Notes: generated by a model from the letters alone, not told the origin. 64,000 nt of DNA from JAWXUC01 sp044432975 (GCA_044432975.1 JAWXUC010000001.1:186001-250000); one strand, 5' to 3'. Counted from the stretch's first letter, positions 34,411 to 44,194 are shown. Program-made: numbers and translations.

Positions 34411-34815
34411 ATGAAAAAACTAATAACAATCTTATTATTTGGCGCACTTACAGGCTGTGCATCAATTATAAGAGACAACAATCAAACTGTTCAAATAAAA
34501 TCTAATGTAGATAAAGTTGATATTGAAATCAAAGATAAAAACGGCTTTGTTATTTTCAATGGTCAAACTCCAGCTATTGTTAATTTAAAGTCTTCTAAAG
34601 GAGGATATTTCAATCCAGAAGAATATACAATAAAAGCTTCAAAAGATGGCTACATTAATCAAACAGCTATCATAGACAGCCATGTTAGCAATTGGTACAT
34701 CTTCGGCAACTTAGGTTTTGGTGGTTTAATTGGCTACTTAATTGTCGACCCAATTACTGGTGATATGTATTATTTAGATGAAGAAAAATTCTTAAACATG
34801 ACACCAATAAAATAA
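34411..34815 (+). CDS. lipoprotein with PEGA-like domain, unknown function
   Basis: 134 residues. Signal peptide with lipobox LTGC (Cys16). A beta-rich domain (DKVDIEIKDKNGFVIFNGQTP ... EYTIKASKDGYINQTAII) resembles PEGA-type carbohydrate-binding-like modules. The Gly-rich end (GNLGFGGLIGYLIVDPITG, then DMYYL) is seen in many small bacterial surface lipoproteins. AAAAAAGGAAA precedes the ATG. It lies after the structured RNA and before the second palindrome, within a small bracketed island. Confidence 0.75.
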   Translation: MKKLITILLFGALTGCASIIRDNNQTVQIKSNVDKVDIEIKDKNGFVIFNGQTPAIVNLKSSKGGYFNPEEYTIKASKDGYINQTAIIDSHVSNWYIFGNLGFGGLIGYLIVDPITGDMYYLDEEKFLNMTPIK

Positions 34816-34830
34816 TTAAAAAACAAACCA

Positions 34831-34870
34831 TTTCTTATTCCTATTTTCCTAGGAAAATAGGAATAAGAAA
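34831..34870. repeat. 40 bp perfect palindrome (copy 2)
   Basis: Perfect palindrome centred at 34850/34851 on CCTAGG, the same sequence as copy 1 at 33704-33745 apart from one base. It lies between the converging lipoprotein and amidase genes. Confidence 0.8.
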
Positions 34871-34919
34871 ATCAAAAATAATAATGACAAATCATACTGT
34901 TAATCAGAAAGATAAAAGT

Positions 34920-36017
34920 TTATTTAAAAAAACTATTTATAGATTTAACGGTAGAATCAACCAACTTTTGACGATACCATTTTGTCTTCAATTGTTTTTC
35001 TTCTTGAGCATTTGAAAGATAACCAAGCTCTAATAACACCGCAGGAATATCAGGAGCTTTCAAAACTGCAAACCCTGCAAAACGATGAGAATTACTAACC
35101 AACAAAACTTTTCTTGCCATTTCATTAACCAAAAAAGTCGCAAACTCAGCAGACTTATTCATACTCTCACGCTGAGCCAAATTAATCAAAATATCACTAA
35201 CTTCTTTTGTATGTTCGTTCAAATCAAGACCATAAACCACATCTGACTTATTTTCTTTTTCAGCCAAAGCCTGCGCCTCTTTATCTGATGCTGTTTCAGA
35301 TAAAGTATATACAGAAAGTCCTTTAGCTTTTTTATTTCTAGCACTATCCGCGTGTACAGAAATAAATAAATCTGCATGTTTTTCTCTTGCAATATTAACA
35401 CGTCCGCGCAAAGTAATATACCTATCTGTTGAACGAGTTAAATAAACCGTATATTTTCCTGTTGCATCCAAAGCCTGTTTTAATTCTTTAACAAATGTTA
35501 AAGTAATATTTTTTTCATAAGTGCCTGAATGACCTATAGCTCCTGGATCTTTTCCACCATGACCTGCATCTAAAACAATTATTTTCTTTTTATGAGAATT
35601 CTTAACCTTTGGAGAATATCCATCCATAGAACTTTGAGAAACATTTTTAGCTTCAACGTCTATAACAAGCCTCCATGGCAAATTACTTTGTGGGCTTAAA
35701 ACAAAATGTTTTTTAATAACGACAGGGCTTGTTAAATCAAACGCGATTCTTTTTCCATCTGTAGAAACCCTAGGATTTGTCGCTAATGCATTTTTATCCA
35801 AATTTGCTAAAATATTTTTCTTAAAAGTTGCATTATATAAATCAACAACCAATCTATCTGGCTGCTTTAATAAAAAGGCTTTGTAGTCAACTTTTCTATC
35901 CATTTCAAAAACCAAACGCATTGCACCCGTAGACTGTCCAAACCTAAGGGTATGAACCTGAGCATTAGCATAAAAACTAATAAAAACAAAACAAATAAGT
36001 AACAACAATTTTTTCAT
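34920..36017 (-). CDS. amiC: N-acetylmuramoyl-L-alanine amidase (AMIN plus Amidase_3)
   Basis: 365 residues: signal peptide (FISFYANAQ), AMIN localisation domain (about 22-130, with FEMDRKVDYKAFLLKQPDRLVVDLY) and a zinc amidase domain (about 145-365). Zinc and catalytic motifs are VLDAGHGGKDPGAIG, YEKNITL, ISVHADSA and LLELGYLSN. It cuts the stem peptide from muramic acid during daughter-cell separation. It is followed upstream by the degenerate GGDEF gene 11 bases away. Confidence 0.95.
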   Translation of the reverse strand: MKKLLLLICFVFISFYANAQVHTLRFGQSTGAMRLVFEMDRKVDYKAFLLKQPDRLVVDLYNATFKKNILANLDKNALATNPRVSTDGKRIAFDLTSPVVIKKHFVLSPQSNLPWRLVIDVEAKNVSQSSMDGYSPKVKNSHKKKIIVLDAGHGGKDPGAIGHSGTYEKNITLTFVKELKQALDATGKYTVYLTRSTDRYITLRGRVNIAREKHADLFISVHADSARNKKAKGLSVYTLSETASDKEAQALAEKENKSDVVYGLDLNEHTKEVSDILINLAQRESMNKSAEFATFLVNEMARKVLLVSNSHRFAGFAVLKAPDIPAVLLELGYLSNAQEEKQLKTKWYRQKLVDSTVKSINSFFK

Positions 36018-36028
36018 AATTTCTATTA

Positions 36029-37144
36029 TTAACCTTTAGATGTAAAATTATTATTAAAATTTTTTCTTTTTAACAAATCTTTTTGCGCTCTTTGAAAAAC
36101 TGCAAAAATATTTGCATCAGAACGTCTTCTTTCAACAACAGAAGCAGAGACAGTTAATGCCAAAGGCTCTTTATATCCTTTCAACAAAAAGTCTGTTGTT
36201 GCAATATTTCGTCTTAAAAATTCAACCTCTTCAAACGCATCATCAAAATCAATGTCTTCAAAAATAATAATAAAATCATCTCTTTTTATATGATAAACTT
36301 TCACATGTTTTTCCTTAAAAATCCTTGCGATCATAAAAATTAATTTATTAACATTTTCTTGCCCAAATTTTTCTTGCAAATTTTTCATCTCATCAATACA
36401 AATAAGAGCCAAAGAACATTTTATTATTTTTTCTTGAGAATAATTAAGAAAAGCATATTTATTTTTAACCTGACTTACAGGATTATAAACAACATTAAAA
36501 TACAAATAAAATGCAACACTCAAACAATAAATAATTAAAGCAACTCCAAAAAACATTGAAAAAGCACTAGTATTAAAAGCAAAATAATATCCCAACATCA
36601 CACATAAAAAAGCAAAAAAGAAACCATAATATAAAACTTTATTCTTCACGCTAGAATATAAAAACAAAGCAAACGCAAAAATCAAACTTGTTATAATAAA
36701 ATTATATGGAATAAAAATATCTCTATCAGACAAATATTCAACAGCACAAATAATTCCTAAAAAAACAAACAAATAAATAAGATTTTTTTTAACCGCCAAC
36801 CTTTTCTCTGGCACAAAAAAAGATAACGACAAACTAGTTATTAAAAAAACACCAAAATTATAATACAAAGGAGTTTCTAACAAAAAGTTATTTCTCAAAT
36901 AATTTAATACAAAGTAAGAAACAACCAAAGTCAATAAAAAGAAAACAGGTTTTAAAGCATTAAAAAACAACAACACAAAAAACAATAAAAAACTAACCGC
37001 AATAAAACTATAATGATAAATAGATTGATAAACAGGTTCTATATTATCTTTAGCAAAAAACGTTAAAGAAGCAAACAAAAATATAATAGCAAAAAGCCCA
37101 AGCTTATAAAAATTAGCAAATACTTTTTCTAAAACATTATTCAT
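36029..37144 (-). CDS. polytopic membrane protein with a degenerate GGDEF domain
   Basis: 371 residues. Roughly eight to ten hydrophobic segments fill residues 12-235, then a C-terminal domain of about 130 residues with GGDEF-like secondary structure (ALICIDEMKNLQEKFG ... YHIKRDDFIIIFEDIDFDDA ... AEEVEFLRRNI-like helix). The catalytic GG(D/E)EF is replaced by KRDDF, so cyclic-di-GMP synthesis is unlikely; it may bind nucleotide or partners. The start overlaps the queA stop by four bases. Confidence 0.7.
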   Translation of the reverse strand: MNNVLEKVFANFYKLGLFAIIFLFASLTFFAKDNIEPVYQSIYHYSFIAVSFLLFFVLLFFNALKPVFFLLTLVVSYFVLNYLRNNFLLETPLYYNFGVFLITSLSLSFFVPEKRLAVKKNLIYLFVFLGIICAVEYLSDRDIFIPYNFIITSLIFAFALFLYSSVKNKVLYYGFFFAFLCVMLGYYFAFNTSAFSMFFGVALIIYCLSVAFYLYFNVVYNPVSQVKNKYAFLNYSQEKIIKCSLALICIDEMKNLQEKFGQENVNKLIFMIARIFKEKHVKVYHIKRDDFIIIFEDIDFDDAFEEVEFLRRNIATTDFLLKGYKEPLALTVSASVVERRRSDANIFAVFQRAQKDLLKRKNFNNNFTSKG

Positions 37145-38178
37145 CGCTTAACCTTTATAATAGAACTATCTCCATAAGAGTAAAAACGATAACCATTGTC
37201 CATTGCATGCTTATAAGCTCCTTGCATAAAATCCAAGCCAGCAATAGCAGAAATCAACATAAACAAAGTAGATTTTGGCAAATGAAAATTTGTAATAATA
37301 TAATCAATCACCTTAAACTTATATCCAGGAGTAATAAAAATATCTGTATCACCACACCAAGGCTTTAAAAAACCTGTTTCATCAGCAACCGTTTCTAAAA
37401 CACGCAAAGAAGTTGTTCCAACCGCAATTACTTTTTTTCCATTTTTTTTAGCTTCATTAATTGTATCACAAACATCTTGGGTAATAATTCCATATTCTGA
37501 ATGCATTTTATGATTTTCAGTATTTTCAACCTTAACTGGCAAAAAAGTACCTGCCCCAACATGCAAAGTTAAAAAAACTTTTTTAACCCCTTTAGCTTCA
37601 AGCTTTGCAAAAACCTCATCCGTAAAATGTAACCCCGCAGTAGGTGCTGCAACAGCCCCTTCATGTTTTGCATAAATAGTCTGATAACTTTTGAAGTCAT
37701 TTTCATTTTTTGCATCACGTTTAATATATGGAGGCAAAGGCATAAAACCATGCTGATTTAAGTTTATTTGCACATCTTCAGGCGCACATAAAAACTCTAA
37801 CAAAACACCTTCATCACCTTTTTTCTCAATTATTTTTGCAGTAAAATCAGAATTGTTAATAACAATAACATCATCAATTTTCAAGCGTTTTGAGTTTTTA
37901 ATAAAAGCCCACCACAACACTTGAGAAACAGGACGATATAAAGTTATTTCTAGCTTAGCCTCACCACGTTGAGCAAGCATTCTTGCTGGAATAACCTTTG
38001 TATTATTAAACACCAAAACATCACCATCATCTAACAAATCTGGCAAATCATAAAAATGCTTATCACTAATCATAGGTGGATTAGACAAGTCCAAGAGCTT
38101 AGATGCATCTCTAGGATTTGCAGGCTGATTAGCAATTAAACTTTTATCTAAATCAAAATCAAAAATATCTACTTTCAT
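37141..38178 (-). CDS. queA: S-adenosylmethionine:tRNA ribosyltransferase-isomerase
   Basis: 345 residues, full length. It builds epoxyqueuosine in the tRNA wobble position from 7-aminomethyl-7-deazaguanine. Conserved blocks are FDLDKSLIANQPANPRDASKLL, VLVFNNTKVIPARM, VAAPTAGLHFTDEV, HVGAGTFLPV and ITNFHLPKSTL. It is the first gene of queA-GGDEF-amiC. The downstream hairpin GTGTGAA/TTCACAC near 38235 belongs to pgk. Confidence 0.96.
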   Translation of the reverse strand: MKVDIFDFDLDKSLIANQPANPRDASKLLDLSNPPMISDKHFYDLPDLLDDGDVLVFNNTKVIPARMLAQRGEAKLEITLYRPVSQVLWWAFIKNSKRLKIDDVIVINNSDFTAKIIEKKGDEGVLLEFLCAPEDVQINLNQHGFMPLPPYIKRDAKNENDFKSYQTIYAKHEGAVAAPTAGLHFTDEVFAKLEAKGVKKVFLTLHVGAGTFLPVKVENTENHKMHSEYGIITQDVCDTINEAKKNGKKVIAVGTTSLRVLETVADETGFLKPWCGDTDIFITPGYKFKVIDYIITNFHLPKSTLFMLISAIAGLDFMQGAYKHAMDNGYRFYSYGDSSIIKVKR

Positions 38179-38280
38179 AACAACGCACTATAAATCAAAG
38201 AATATAAAAAACAATTAATAAATTTAAAAATAATGTGTGAAAAACCATTCACACACTATAAAATATATTTCAAATAAAAA

Positions 38281-39486
38281 TTATTTACTTAAAACAACAA
38301 CACCTGGAAGTTCTTTTCCTTCCATCCATTCTAAGAAAGCACCGCCTGCTGTAGAAATGTATGAGAAGTCTTTAGAAACACCTGCGTGTTCAAGAGCAGA
38401 AACAGTATCTCCACCGCCGCCAACAGATGTTAATTTGCCAGCTTTTGTTAAAGCCGCAGCATAAGCTGCAACTTTGTTTGTTGCATTATCAAATGGTGTT
38501 AATTCAAACACACCCAAAGGTCCGTTCCAAACAAGAGTTTTGCATTCATCTAACTTAGCGTTAATGTCTGCAATACTTTGTGTTCCAACGTCCATTAAAA
38601 TCCAACCATCAGCAGGAATTTCATTTGGAGCAACAGTTTTGTTTTCTGCATTTGCTTTAAATTCAGTTGAAACCACAACATCAGCAGGCAAAATAATTTC
38701 ACAATTATTAGCTTTAGCTGTAGCCATAATTTCTGTTGCAGTGTCAAGCATATCCATTTGAACCAAAGAGTTCTTTTCATTAACTTCTTCAATACCATTA
38801 GCTCTCATAAATGTATGAGCCATACCACCAGCAATCACAAGTTTATCAACTTTTTTAACCAAGTTGTTTAACAAATCTAATTTTGTAGAAACTTTAGAAC
38901 CACCAACAACAGCCATTAAAGGACGAGTTGGATTGTTCAAACCAGATGTTAAAGCATTAACTTCTTCTTCCATCAATAAACCCATAGCAGATGGTCTTAA
39001 TTTAACAGCAGCAACCATAGAAGCGTGAGCTCTGTGTGCAGTTGAGAAAGCATCAGAAACATAAAAATCAACAGGAGCAACTAATTTTGCAGCCCATTCT
39101 TCATCACCTTTAGTTTCTTCTTTATAATAACGAAGATTTTCTAACAACAAAACTTCATCACTAGCCATAGAACCAATAGCAGCTTCTACTTTTTCACCAA
39201 TACAATCTGCAACAAAAGTTACTTTTGATCCCAAAGCAGATTGCAAATCTTTAACAATGTGGTTTAATGTTGTAGCTTCATCACCAAAACCAGCTGGTCT
39301 ACCAAAGTGAGAAACAACCACAACTTTAGCACCTTTTTCCATTAAAGTTTTAATAGTAGGAACTGTTCTATCGATTCTAGCAGTATTTGTAACTTCAAAT
39401 TTTTCATTAACAGGTACATTCAAGTCAGCTCTAAGCATAACAACTTTGCCACTAATATTACCTAAATCATTTATAGTTTTATACAT
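38281..39486 (-). CDS. pgk: phosphoglycerate kinase
   Basis: 401 residues, full length. It transfers phosphate between 1,3-bisphosphoglycerate and ADP in glycolysis. Visible are MLRADLNVPV, SHFGRPAG, LRYYKEETKGD, VVGGSKVSTKL and the nucleotide-binding GGGDTVSALEHAG. It lies behind gap on the same strand, with a leaky-looking hairpin between them. Confidence 0.97.
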   Translation of the reverse strand: MYKTINDLGNISGKVVMLRADLNVPVNEKFEVTNTARIDRTVPTIKTLMEKGAKVVVVSHFGRPAGFGDEATTLNHIVKDLQSALGSKVTFVADCIGEKVEAAIGSMASDEVLLLENLRYYKEETKGDEEWAAKLVAPVDFYVSDAFSTAHRAHASMVAAVKLRPSAMGLLMEEEVNALTSGLNNPTRPLMAVVGGSKVSTKLDLLNNLVKKVDKLVIAGGMAHTFMRANGIEEVNEKNSLVQMDMLDTATEIMATAKANNCEIILPADVVVSTEFKANAENKTVAPNEIPADGWILMDVGTQSIADINAKLDECKTLVWNGPLGVFELTPFDNATNKVAAYAAALTKAGKLTSVGGGGDTVSALEHAGVSKDFSYISTAGGAFLEWMEGKELPGVVVLSK

Positions 39487-39492
39487 AAATTT

Positions 39493-39546
39493 ATCCTTAA
39501 AAAAACAATAAGCCTTGAGAGATTCCTCCCAAGACTTATTTTTATA
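39493..39546 (-). terminator. possible attenuating hairpin between gap and pgk
   Basis: On the minus strand AATAAG-CTTG-GAG pairs with CTC-CAAG-CTTATT around a GAAT loop with small bulges, followed by GTTTTTTT. The pgk ribosome site AAGGA follows at once, so read-through would set the pgk level. Confidence 0.6.
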
Positions 39547-39553
39547 AATATAA

Positions 39554-40561
39554 TTAGCCGTTTACTTTAGCCATGTGAGAGATTAAACCTAACACTTTGT
39601 TAGAATAACCCCATTCATTATCATACCAAGAAACAACTTTAACAAAAGAACCAGTTAATTGAATACCAGCTTTTGCATCAAAGATAGAAGTTCTTGCATC
39701 ACCAATAAAGTCAGAAGAAACAACTTCGTCTTCTGTGTATCCTAAAATACCTTTTAATGATGTTTCAGAAGCAGCTTTCATAACTTTGCAAATTTCTTCA
39801 TAAGAAGTTTCTTTAGCCAAGTTTACTGTTAAGTCAACAACAGAAACGTCTAATGTAGGTACGCGGAAAGCCATACCAGTTAATTTACCGTTAAGTTCAG
39901 GAATAACTTTTCCAACAGCTTTTGCAGCACCAGTAGATGATGGGATAATGTTACCAGCAGCAGCACGACCACCTCTCCAGTCTTTAACAGAAGGACCATC
40001 AACAGTTTTTTGAGTAGCTGTAGTAGCGTGAACAGTAGTCATCAAACCATCTTTAATACCAAAATTGTCATTTAATACTTTAGCAATAGGAGCTAAACAG
40101 TTAGTAGTACAAGATGCGTTAGAAACCATTTGAGTTCCTTTAACATAAGAGTCTGTATTAACACCGCAAACAAACATTGGAGTATCATCTTTAGAAGGAG
40201 CAGACATAACAACATATTTAGCACCAGCATCTAAGTGAGCTTGAGCTTTTTCTTTAGTTAAGAATAAGCCTGTAGATTCTACAACATATTCAGCGCCAAT
40301 AGCGTCCCATTTAAGATCAGCAGGGTTTCTTTCTGCAGTAACACGGATAGACTTTCCGTTAACTACTAAGTTGCCGTCTTTAACTTCAACAGAACCTGTA
40401 AATCTTCCATGAACAGTATCATATTTAAGCATATAAGCCATATATTCTACATCGATTAAATCGTTAATTCCAACAACTTCAATATTGTCCATAGTTTGAG
40501 CAGCTCTAAACACTAAACGTCCGATTCTACCAAAACCGTTAATACCAACTTTTATTGTCAT
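39554..40561 (-). CDS. gap: glyceraldehyde-3-phosphate dehydrogenase
   Basis: 335 residues from ATG 40561, which has AAAAAGGAAA in front; a longer frame to 40606 adds residues that the family lacks. NAD-binding INGFGRIGRL and the catalytic SNASCTTNCLAP are intact. The C-terminus has WYDNEWGYSNKV. It works with Pgk in the lower half of glycolysis. Confidence 0.97.
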   Translation of the reverse strand: MTIKVGINGFGRIGRLVFRAAQTMDNIEVVGINDLIDVEYMAYMLKYDTVHGRFTGSVEVKDGNLVVNGKSIRVTAERNPADLKWDAIGAEYVVESTGLFLTKEKAQAHLDAGAKYVVMSAPSKDDTPMFVCGVNTDSYVKGTQMVSNASCTTNCLAPIAKVLNDNFGIKDGLMTTVHATTATQKTVDGPSVKDWRGGRAAAGNIIPSSTGAAKAVGKVIPELNGKLTGMAFRVPTLDVSVVDLTVNLAKETSYEEICKVMKAASETSLKGILGYTEDEVVSSDFIGDARTSIFDAKAGIQLTGSFVKVVSWYDNEWGYSNKVLGLISHMAKVNG

Positions 40562-40666
40562 CTTTTTTTCCTTTTTGTTATGTTTAAATAAAAATTCTTT
40601 TTGCAACTTATCACTATTTATATTTTTTGCAAGTTTTATTTTAATTCACCAACAGTAGCTAAAAAA

Positions 40667-41623
40667 TCAATTATCCTTAACATTAGTATCTTTAACAATA
40701 TAAATAGGTCTGTTCTTTATTTCCGTATAAATTTTTGCAATATATTCACCCAAAATACCCATGCAAAACAATTGAATTCCACCCAAAAAACCAATAATAC
40801 AAGTTAATGTTGGATAACCTGCAACAGGGTTGCCATAAATAAGTGTTCTAACAAAAGTATAAAAAACAAATAAAAATGAAGAAGCACAAATAGTTAAGCC
40901 CAAAATAGACGCCAACCTCAAAGGAGCTGTTGAAAAAGCAAGAATTCCTTCTAAAGAATACTTAAACAATCCCCAAAAAGACCAACTTGTAGCACCTGCA
41001 ACTCTTTCAACATTTTTATATTCAAGCCATTTTGTTTTATAACCAACAAACGGAAATAAGCCTTTAGAAAACCTATTATACTCTTTCAATCTCAAAATAG
41101 AATCAACCATTTGCCGTGTCATCAATCTAAAATCCCTTGCCCCATTTACAACCTTGGTGCTTGAAAATTGATTAATTAATTTATAAAACAAATTTGCAAA
41201 AACTGAACGAATAACAGGCTCTCCTTCTCTAGAAAACCTCCTTGCCCCAACACAATCATATCCTTCTTTTTTTATTGCATCATACATTTCTTTTATCATC
41301 TCAAGAGGATCTTGCAAATCAGCATCAACAATAGTTACATAATCACCAATTGCCTTTTCAAGCCCAGCATACATAGCAGCTTCTTTTCCAAAGTTTCTAG
41401 AAAAAGAAATATATTTAATTCTCTCATCTTTTTTTGCAAGTTTTAAGATTACATCTAAAGTCTTATCTTTTGAGCCATCATTTATAAACAAGCATTCAAA
41501 AACCACATCTTTTTTCATTTCTTTAGAAAATTTATCAAAAGCCTTATAAAAAAAAGGAAGCGCCTCCTCTTCATTATAACAAGGAACAACCAAACTAATT
41601 TTTTCTAATCTATTTTTATTCAT
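40667..41623 (-). CDS. GtrB/DPM1-type membrane glycosyltransferase (GT2)
   Basis: 318 residues. The N-terminal GT-A domain has LVVPCYNEEEALP, FINDGSKDKT and DADLQDPLE (metal-binding DxD). Two C-terminal membrane segments lie near residues 232-255 and 270-292. Such enzymes load a sugar on undecaprenyl phosphate for later transfer to LPS or other glycans. It overlaps the GtrA-family gene by four bases, the usual pairing. Confidence 0.9.
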   Translation of the reverse strand: MNKNRLEKISLVVPCYNEEEALPFFYKAFDKFSKEMKKDVVFECLFINDGSKDKTLDVILKLAKKDERIKYISFSRNFGKEAAMYAGLEKAIGDYVTIVDADLQDPLEMIKEMYDAIKKEGYDCVGARRFSREGEPVIRSVFANLFYKLINQFSSTKVVNGARDFRLMTRQMVDSILRLKEYNRFSKGLFPFVGYKTKWLEYKNVERVAGATSWSFWGLFKYSLEGILAFSTAPLRLASILGLTICASSFLFVFYTFVRTLIYGNPVAGYPTLTCIIGFLGGIQLFCMGILGEYIAKIYTEIKNRPIYIVKDTNVKDN

Positions 41624-42150
41624 AATTTTTCCTCTTTTTTGAAAACAAAATTTTTAAACAATATATAAGTTATTATAGTTGTTAACAAAACAGCACCAAC
41701 TTGAGCAATTAATGGAGACAACAAAAAATGTCTAACAATAATCTCTAACACAATTGCGTTTATAACATAAGCGATTCCCCAAGTAAATAAACATTTAGAA
41801 TATTCTTCAAGCCAATTTCCCTTTGTGCAAAAAACATAATTTTTTTGAGTTGCAAAAGAAATAAAAGAAGAAAACACCCACGCAAAAAACAATGATAACT
41901 GATATCGCTCTTGCCCCATAATCAACAAAAACAAAACAAACAACAAATAACTAACAACAGTATTAAAGCCACCAACCAATAAAAAACGAAGTTTCTCAGG
42001 TATTTTAAGCCAATTATCAAAAAGAAAACTATAAAATTCTTTTACTTTTAACAAAGAACAACCCCTCACACATTTATCAAAAAAGAATAATACAACTTCA
42101 TAAAAAGTCAATAATATTATAATAACTAAAATATCCTCTTGCACTCTCAA
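41620..42150 (-). CDS. GtrA-family membrane protein
   Basis: 176 residues. After an N-terminal extra membrane helix, the GtrA core (FLLVGGFNTVVSYLLFVLFL, then FATQKNYVF and a C-terminal FKNFVF) has four membrane segments. GtrA proteins are thought to flip lipid-linked sugars made by GtrB partners. It forms a pair with the glycosyltransferase gene. Confidence 0.85.
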   Translation of the reverse strand: MRVQEDILVIIILLTFYEVVLFFFDKCVRGCSLLKVKEFYSFLFDNWLKIPEKLRFLLVGGFNTVVSYLLFVLFLLIMGQERYQLSLFFAWVFSSFISFATQKNYVFCTKGNWLEEYSKCLFTWGIAYVINAIVLEIIVRHFLLSPLIAQVGAVLLTTIITYILFKNFVFKKEEKL

Positions 42151-42173
42151 TATATATAGTATAAGTTTTTATC

Positions 42174-43058
42174 ATGATGAAAAAAAACTTATATATTCTA
42201 ATGCTTTTAGCATTAACCTCATGCGCTTCTGACTCTATTTACGAAGACGCAGGCGGCAGATACAGATCCTCAGAATCTATATATTTAGAAAGAGGCAACG
42301 GACATTACAAAGTAGGAAACCCATATAAAATAATGGGCAAAAAATATTACCCCGAAGAAGATTATAATTACGAAGAAACAGGAATAGCATCTTGGTATGG
42401 CGCAGATTTTCACGCAAAAGACACTGCAAACGGTGAAGAATATAACATGCACACTATGACAGCAGCTCACAGAACCCTCCCTCTTCCATCTATTGTAGAG
42501 GTTACAAACTTAGAAAATGGCAAAACCGCAATTTTTAGAGTAAACGATAGAGGACCTTTTGCCAAAAACAGAATTATAGACATCTCTAAAAAAGGAGCAG
42601 AAGTTTTAGGCTTTTCAAATCAAGGTACAACAAAAGTTAAAGTAAAAATTTTACCAGAAGAATCTAAAGCTCTAAAACAAGCATTATTAACAGGAAAAGA
42701 AGTAAACTTAAGGGTTGTTAAAAACAAAACTAATAACAACTCTATTATATATAGTTCATCAATAAACGATGATAATTATTTACAACCAATATCTTCTCTT
42801 TCTAACAAAAAAGATTTGTCTCCCAAAGTTGGCAACTACTATGTTCAAGTAGGTGCTTTCAATCAAAAAACTGGGGCAGAAAATTTACAAAACCAATTAT
42901 CTTCTTTTAATGAAGTAAAAATATATCCAGCAACCATCGGTAATGGTCATTTTTACAGAGTACGTTTAGGACCATACGGTTCAAGACAACAAGCAGATGA
43001 TGTATTAATTCAAGTAAAAAACAGTGGCATACCTAATGCCCAAACAATACAGGACTAA
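42174..43058 (+). CDS. rlpA: RlpA-like septal lytic transglycosylase lipoprotein with SPOR domain
   Basis: 294 residues. Lipobox LTSC (near Cys17), then a double-psi barrel (about 75-165) with ASWYGADFHAKDTANGE, HRTLPLPSIVEVTN and RVNDRGPF, and a C-terminal SPOR domain (about 215-292, YYVQVGAFNQKTGAENLQ). SPOR domains bind denuded glycan at the septum, and RlpA cleaves such strands. ATG 42177 is an alternative start. It heads a plus-strand run rlpA-dacA-tmk-holB. Confidence 0.93.
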   Translation: MMKKNLYILMLLALTSCASDSIYEDAGGRYRSSESIYLERGNGHYKVGNPYKIMGKKYYPEEDYNYEETGIASWYGADFHAKDTANGEEYNMHTMTAAHRTLPLPSIVEVTNLENGKTAIFRVNDRGPFAKNRIIDISKKGAEVLGFSNQGTTKVKVKILPEESKALKQALLTGKEVNLRVVKNKTNNNSIIYSSSINDDNYLQPISSLSNKKDLSPKVGNYYVQVGAFNQKTGAENLQNQLSSFNEVKIYPATIGNGHFYRVRLGPYGSRQQADDVLIQVKNSGIPNAQTIQD

Positions 43059-43062
43059 ATAA

Positions 43063-44193
43063 ATGAAAAAAATAATTTTATTTTTATCTTTACTTTTAAT
43101 ATCAACACAAGCAAATGCTTTTGAAACAAAAGCAAAGAATGTTATTTTAATCGACGCAGATACTGGCGCATATCTACTCACAAAAAACCATCAAATTCCG
43201 ACACCTCCAGCTTCTATGAGTAAGTTAATGACAACTTATATTATCTTATCAAAATTAAAAGAAGGTAGCATAAATTTAGATGATAAATTTAGTGTATCAG
43301 AAAACGCATGGCGCAAAGGTGGCGCAGCCAGCGGCGGCTCAACAATGTTTTTACCAGTTAACTCAGAAGCAACCGTTGCAGATTTACTTAAAGGCATAAC
43401 TATTGTTTCTGGTAATGATGCTTGCATAGTAGCTGCAGAAAACATCGCAGGCTCTGAAGAGGCTTTTGCAATAGAAATGAACAAAACAGCTCAAAAGTTA
43501 GGATTAAAAGCGTCTCACTTTGCCAACTCAACAGGTCTTCCACATCCTGACCATAAAATGAGTGTTGAAGATTTAAGTATTCTAGCCAAAGCAATCATCA
43601 ATGAATTTCCAGAACATTACTCAATCTTCAAAGAAAAATTTTTCACCTATAATGGCATAAAACAATCAAACAGAAACCCTCTTCTTTATTCAATGCCAGA
43701 AGCTGATGGCCTTAAAACAGGACACACAGAAGAAGCTGGGTTTTGCTTAACAGCAACAGCAAAAAGAGATGACAGACGCCTAATATTTGTAATGACAGGA
43801 TTAAACTCAAACAAAGAACGCTCTGAAGAAGCTCAAAACATAATGAATTATGGATTTAGAACATTTGATAATTACAACATATTCTCTCAAGGACAAAACA
43901 TTATAACAATGCCTGTTGCATTAGGCGTAAGACCTAGTATTGAAGCAATAATAAATCAAGACGTAAAAGTAACAACAAAAAAAATTGATTTCAGTAACAT
44001 AAAAGCAACTGCAATTTATAACTCACCATTACAAGCCCCTATTAAACAAGGCGACAAAATTGGCACCTTAAAAATAGAAATACCTAAACAAGACAGTATA
44101 GAAGTTGACTTAATAGCAAACTCTTCTGTTGCAAAAATTGGCAAAGTAAAACAATTCTTTGCAAATCTAAAATATTTAATTTTAGGAGAATAA
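43063..44193 (+). CDS. dacA: D-alanyl-D-alanine carboxypeptidase (PBP5/6 family)
   Basis: 376 residues: signal peptide (LISTQANAF), S11 peptidase domain with SMSK (SxxK), SGND (SxN) and KTG in DGLKTGHTEEAGFC, and a C-terminal beta domain (about 280-350). The extreme C-terminus (KQFFANLKYLILGE) resembles the amphipathic membrane-anchor helix of PBP5. It trims the terminal D-Ala of peptidoglycan stem peptides. It starts 4 bases after rlpA. Confidence 0.94.
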   Translation: MKKIILFLSLLLISTQANAFETKAKNVILIDADTGAYLLTKNHQIPTPPASMSKLMTTYIILSKLKEGSINLDDKFSVSENAWRKGGAASGGSTMFLPVNSEATVADLLKGITIVSGNDACIVAAENIAGSEEAFAIEMNKTAQKLGLKASHFANSTGLPHPDHKMSVEDLSILAKAIINEFPEHYSIFKEKFFTYNGIKQSNRNPLLYSMPEADGLKTGHTEEAGFCLTATAKRDDRRLIFVMTGLNSNKERSEEAQNIMNYGFRTFDNYNIFSQGQNIITMPVALGVRPSIEAIINQDVKVTTKKIDFSNIKATAIYNSPLQAPIKQGDKIGTLKIEIPKQDSIEVDLIANSSVAKIGKVKQFFANLKYLILGE

Positions 44194-44194
44194 A

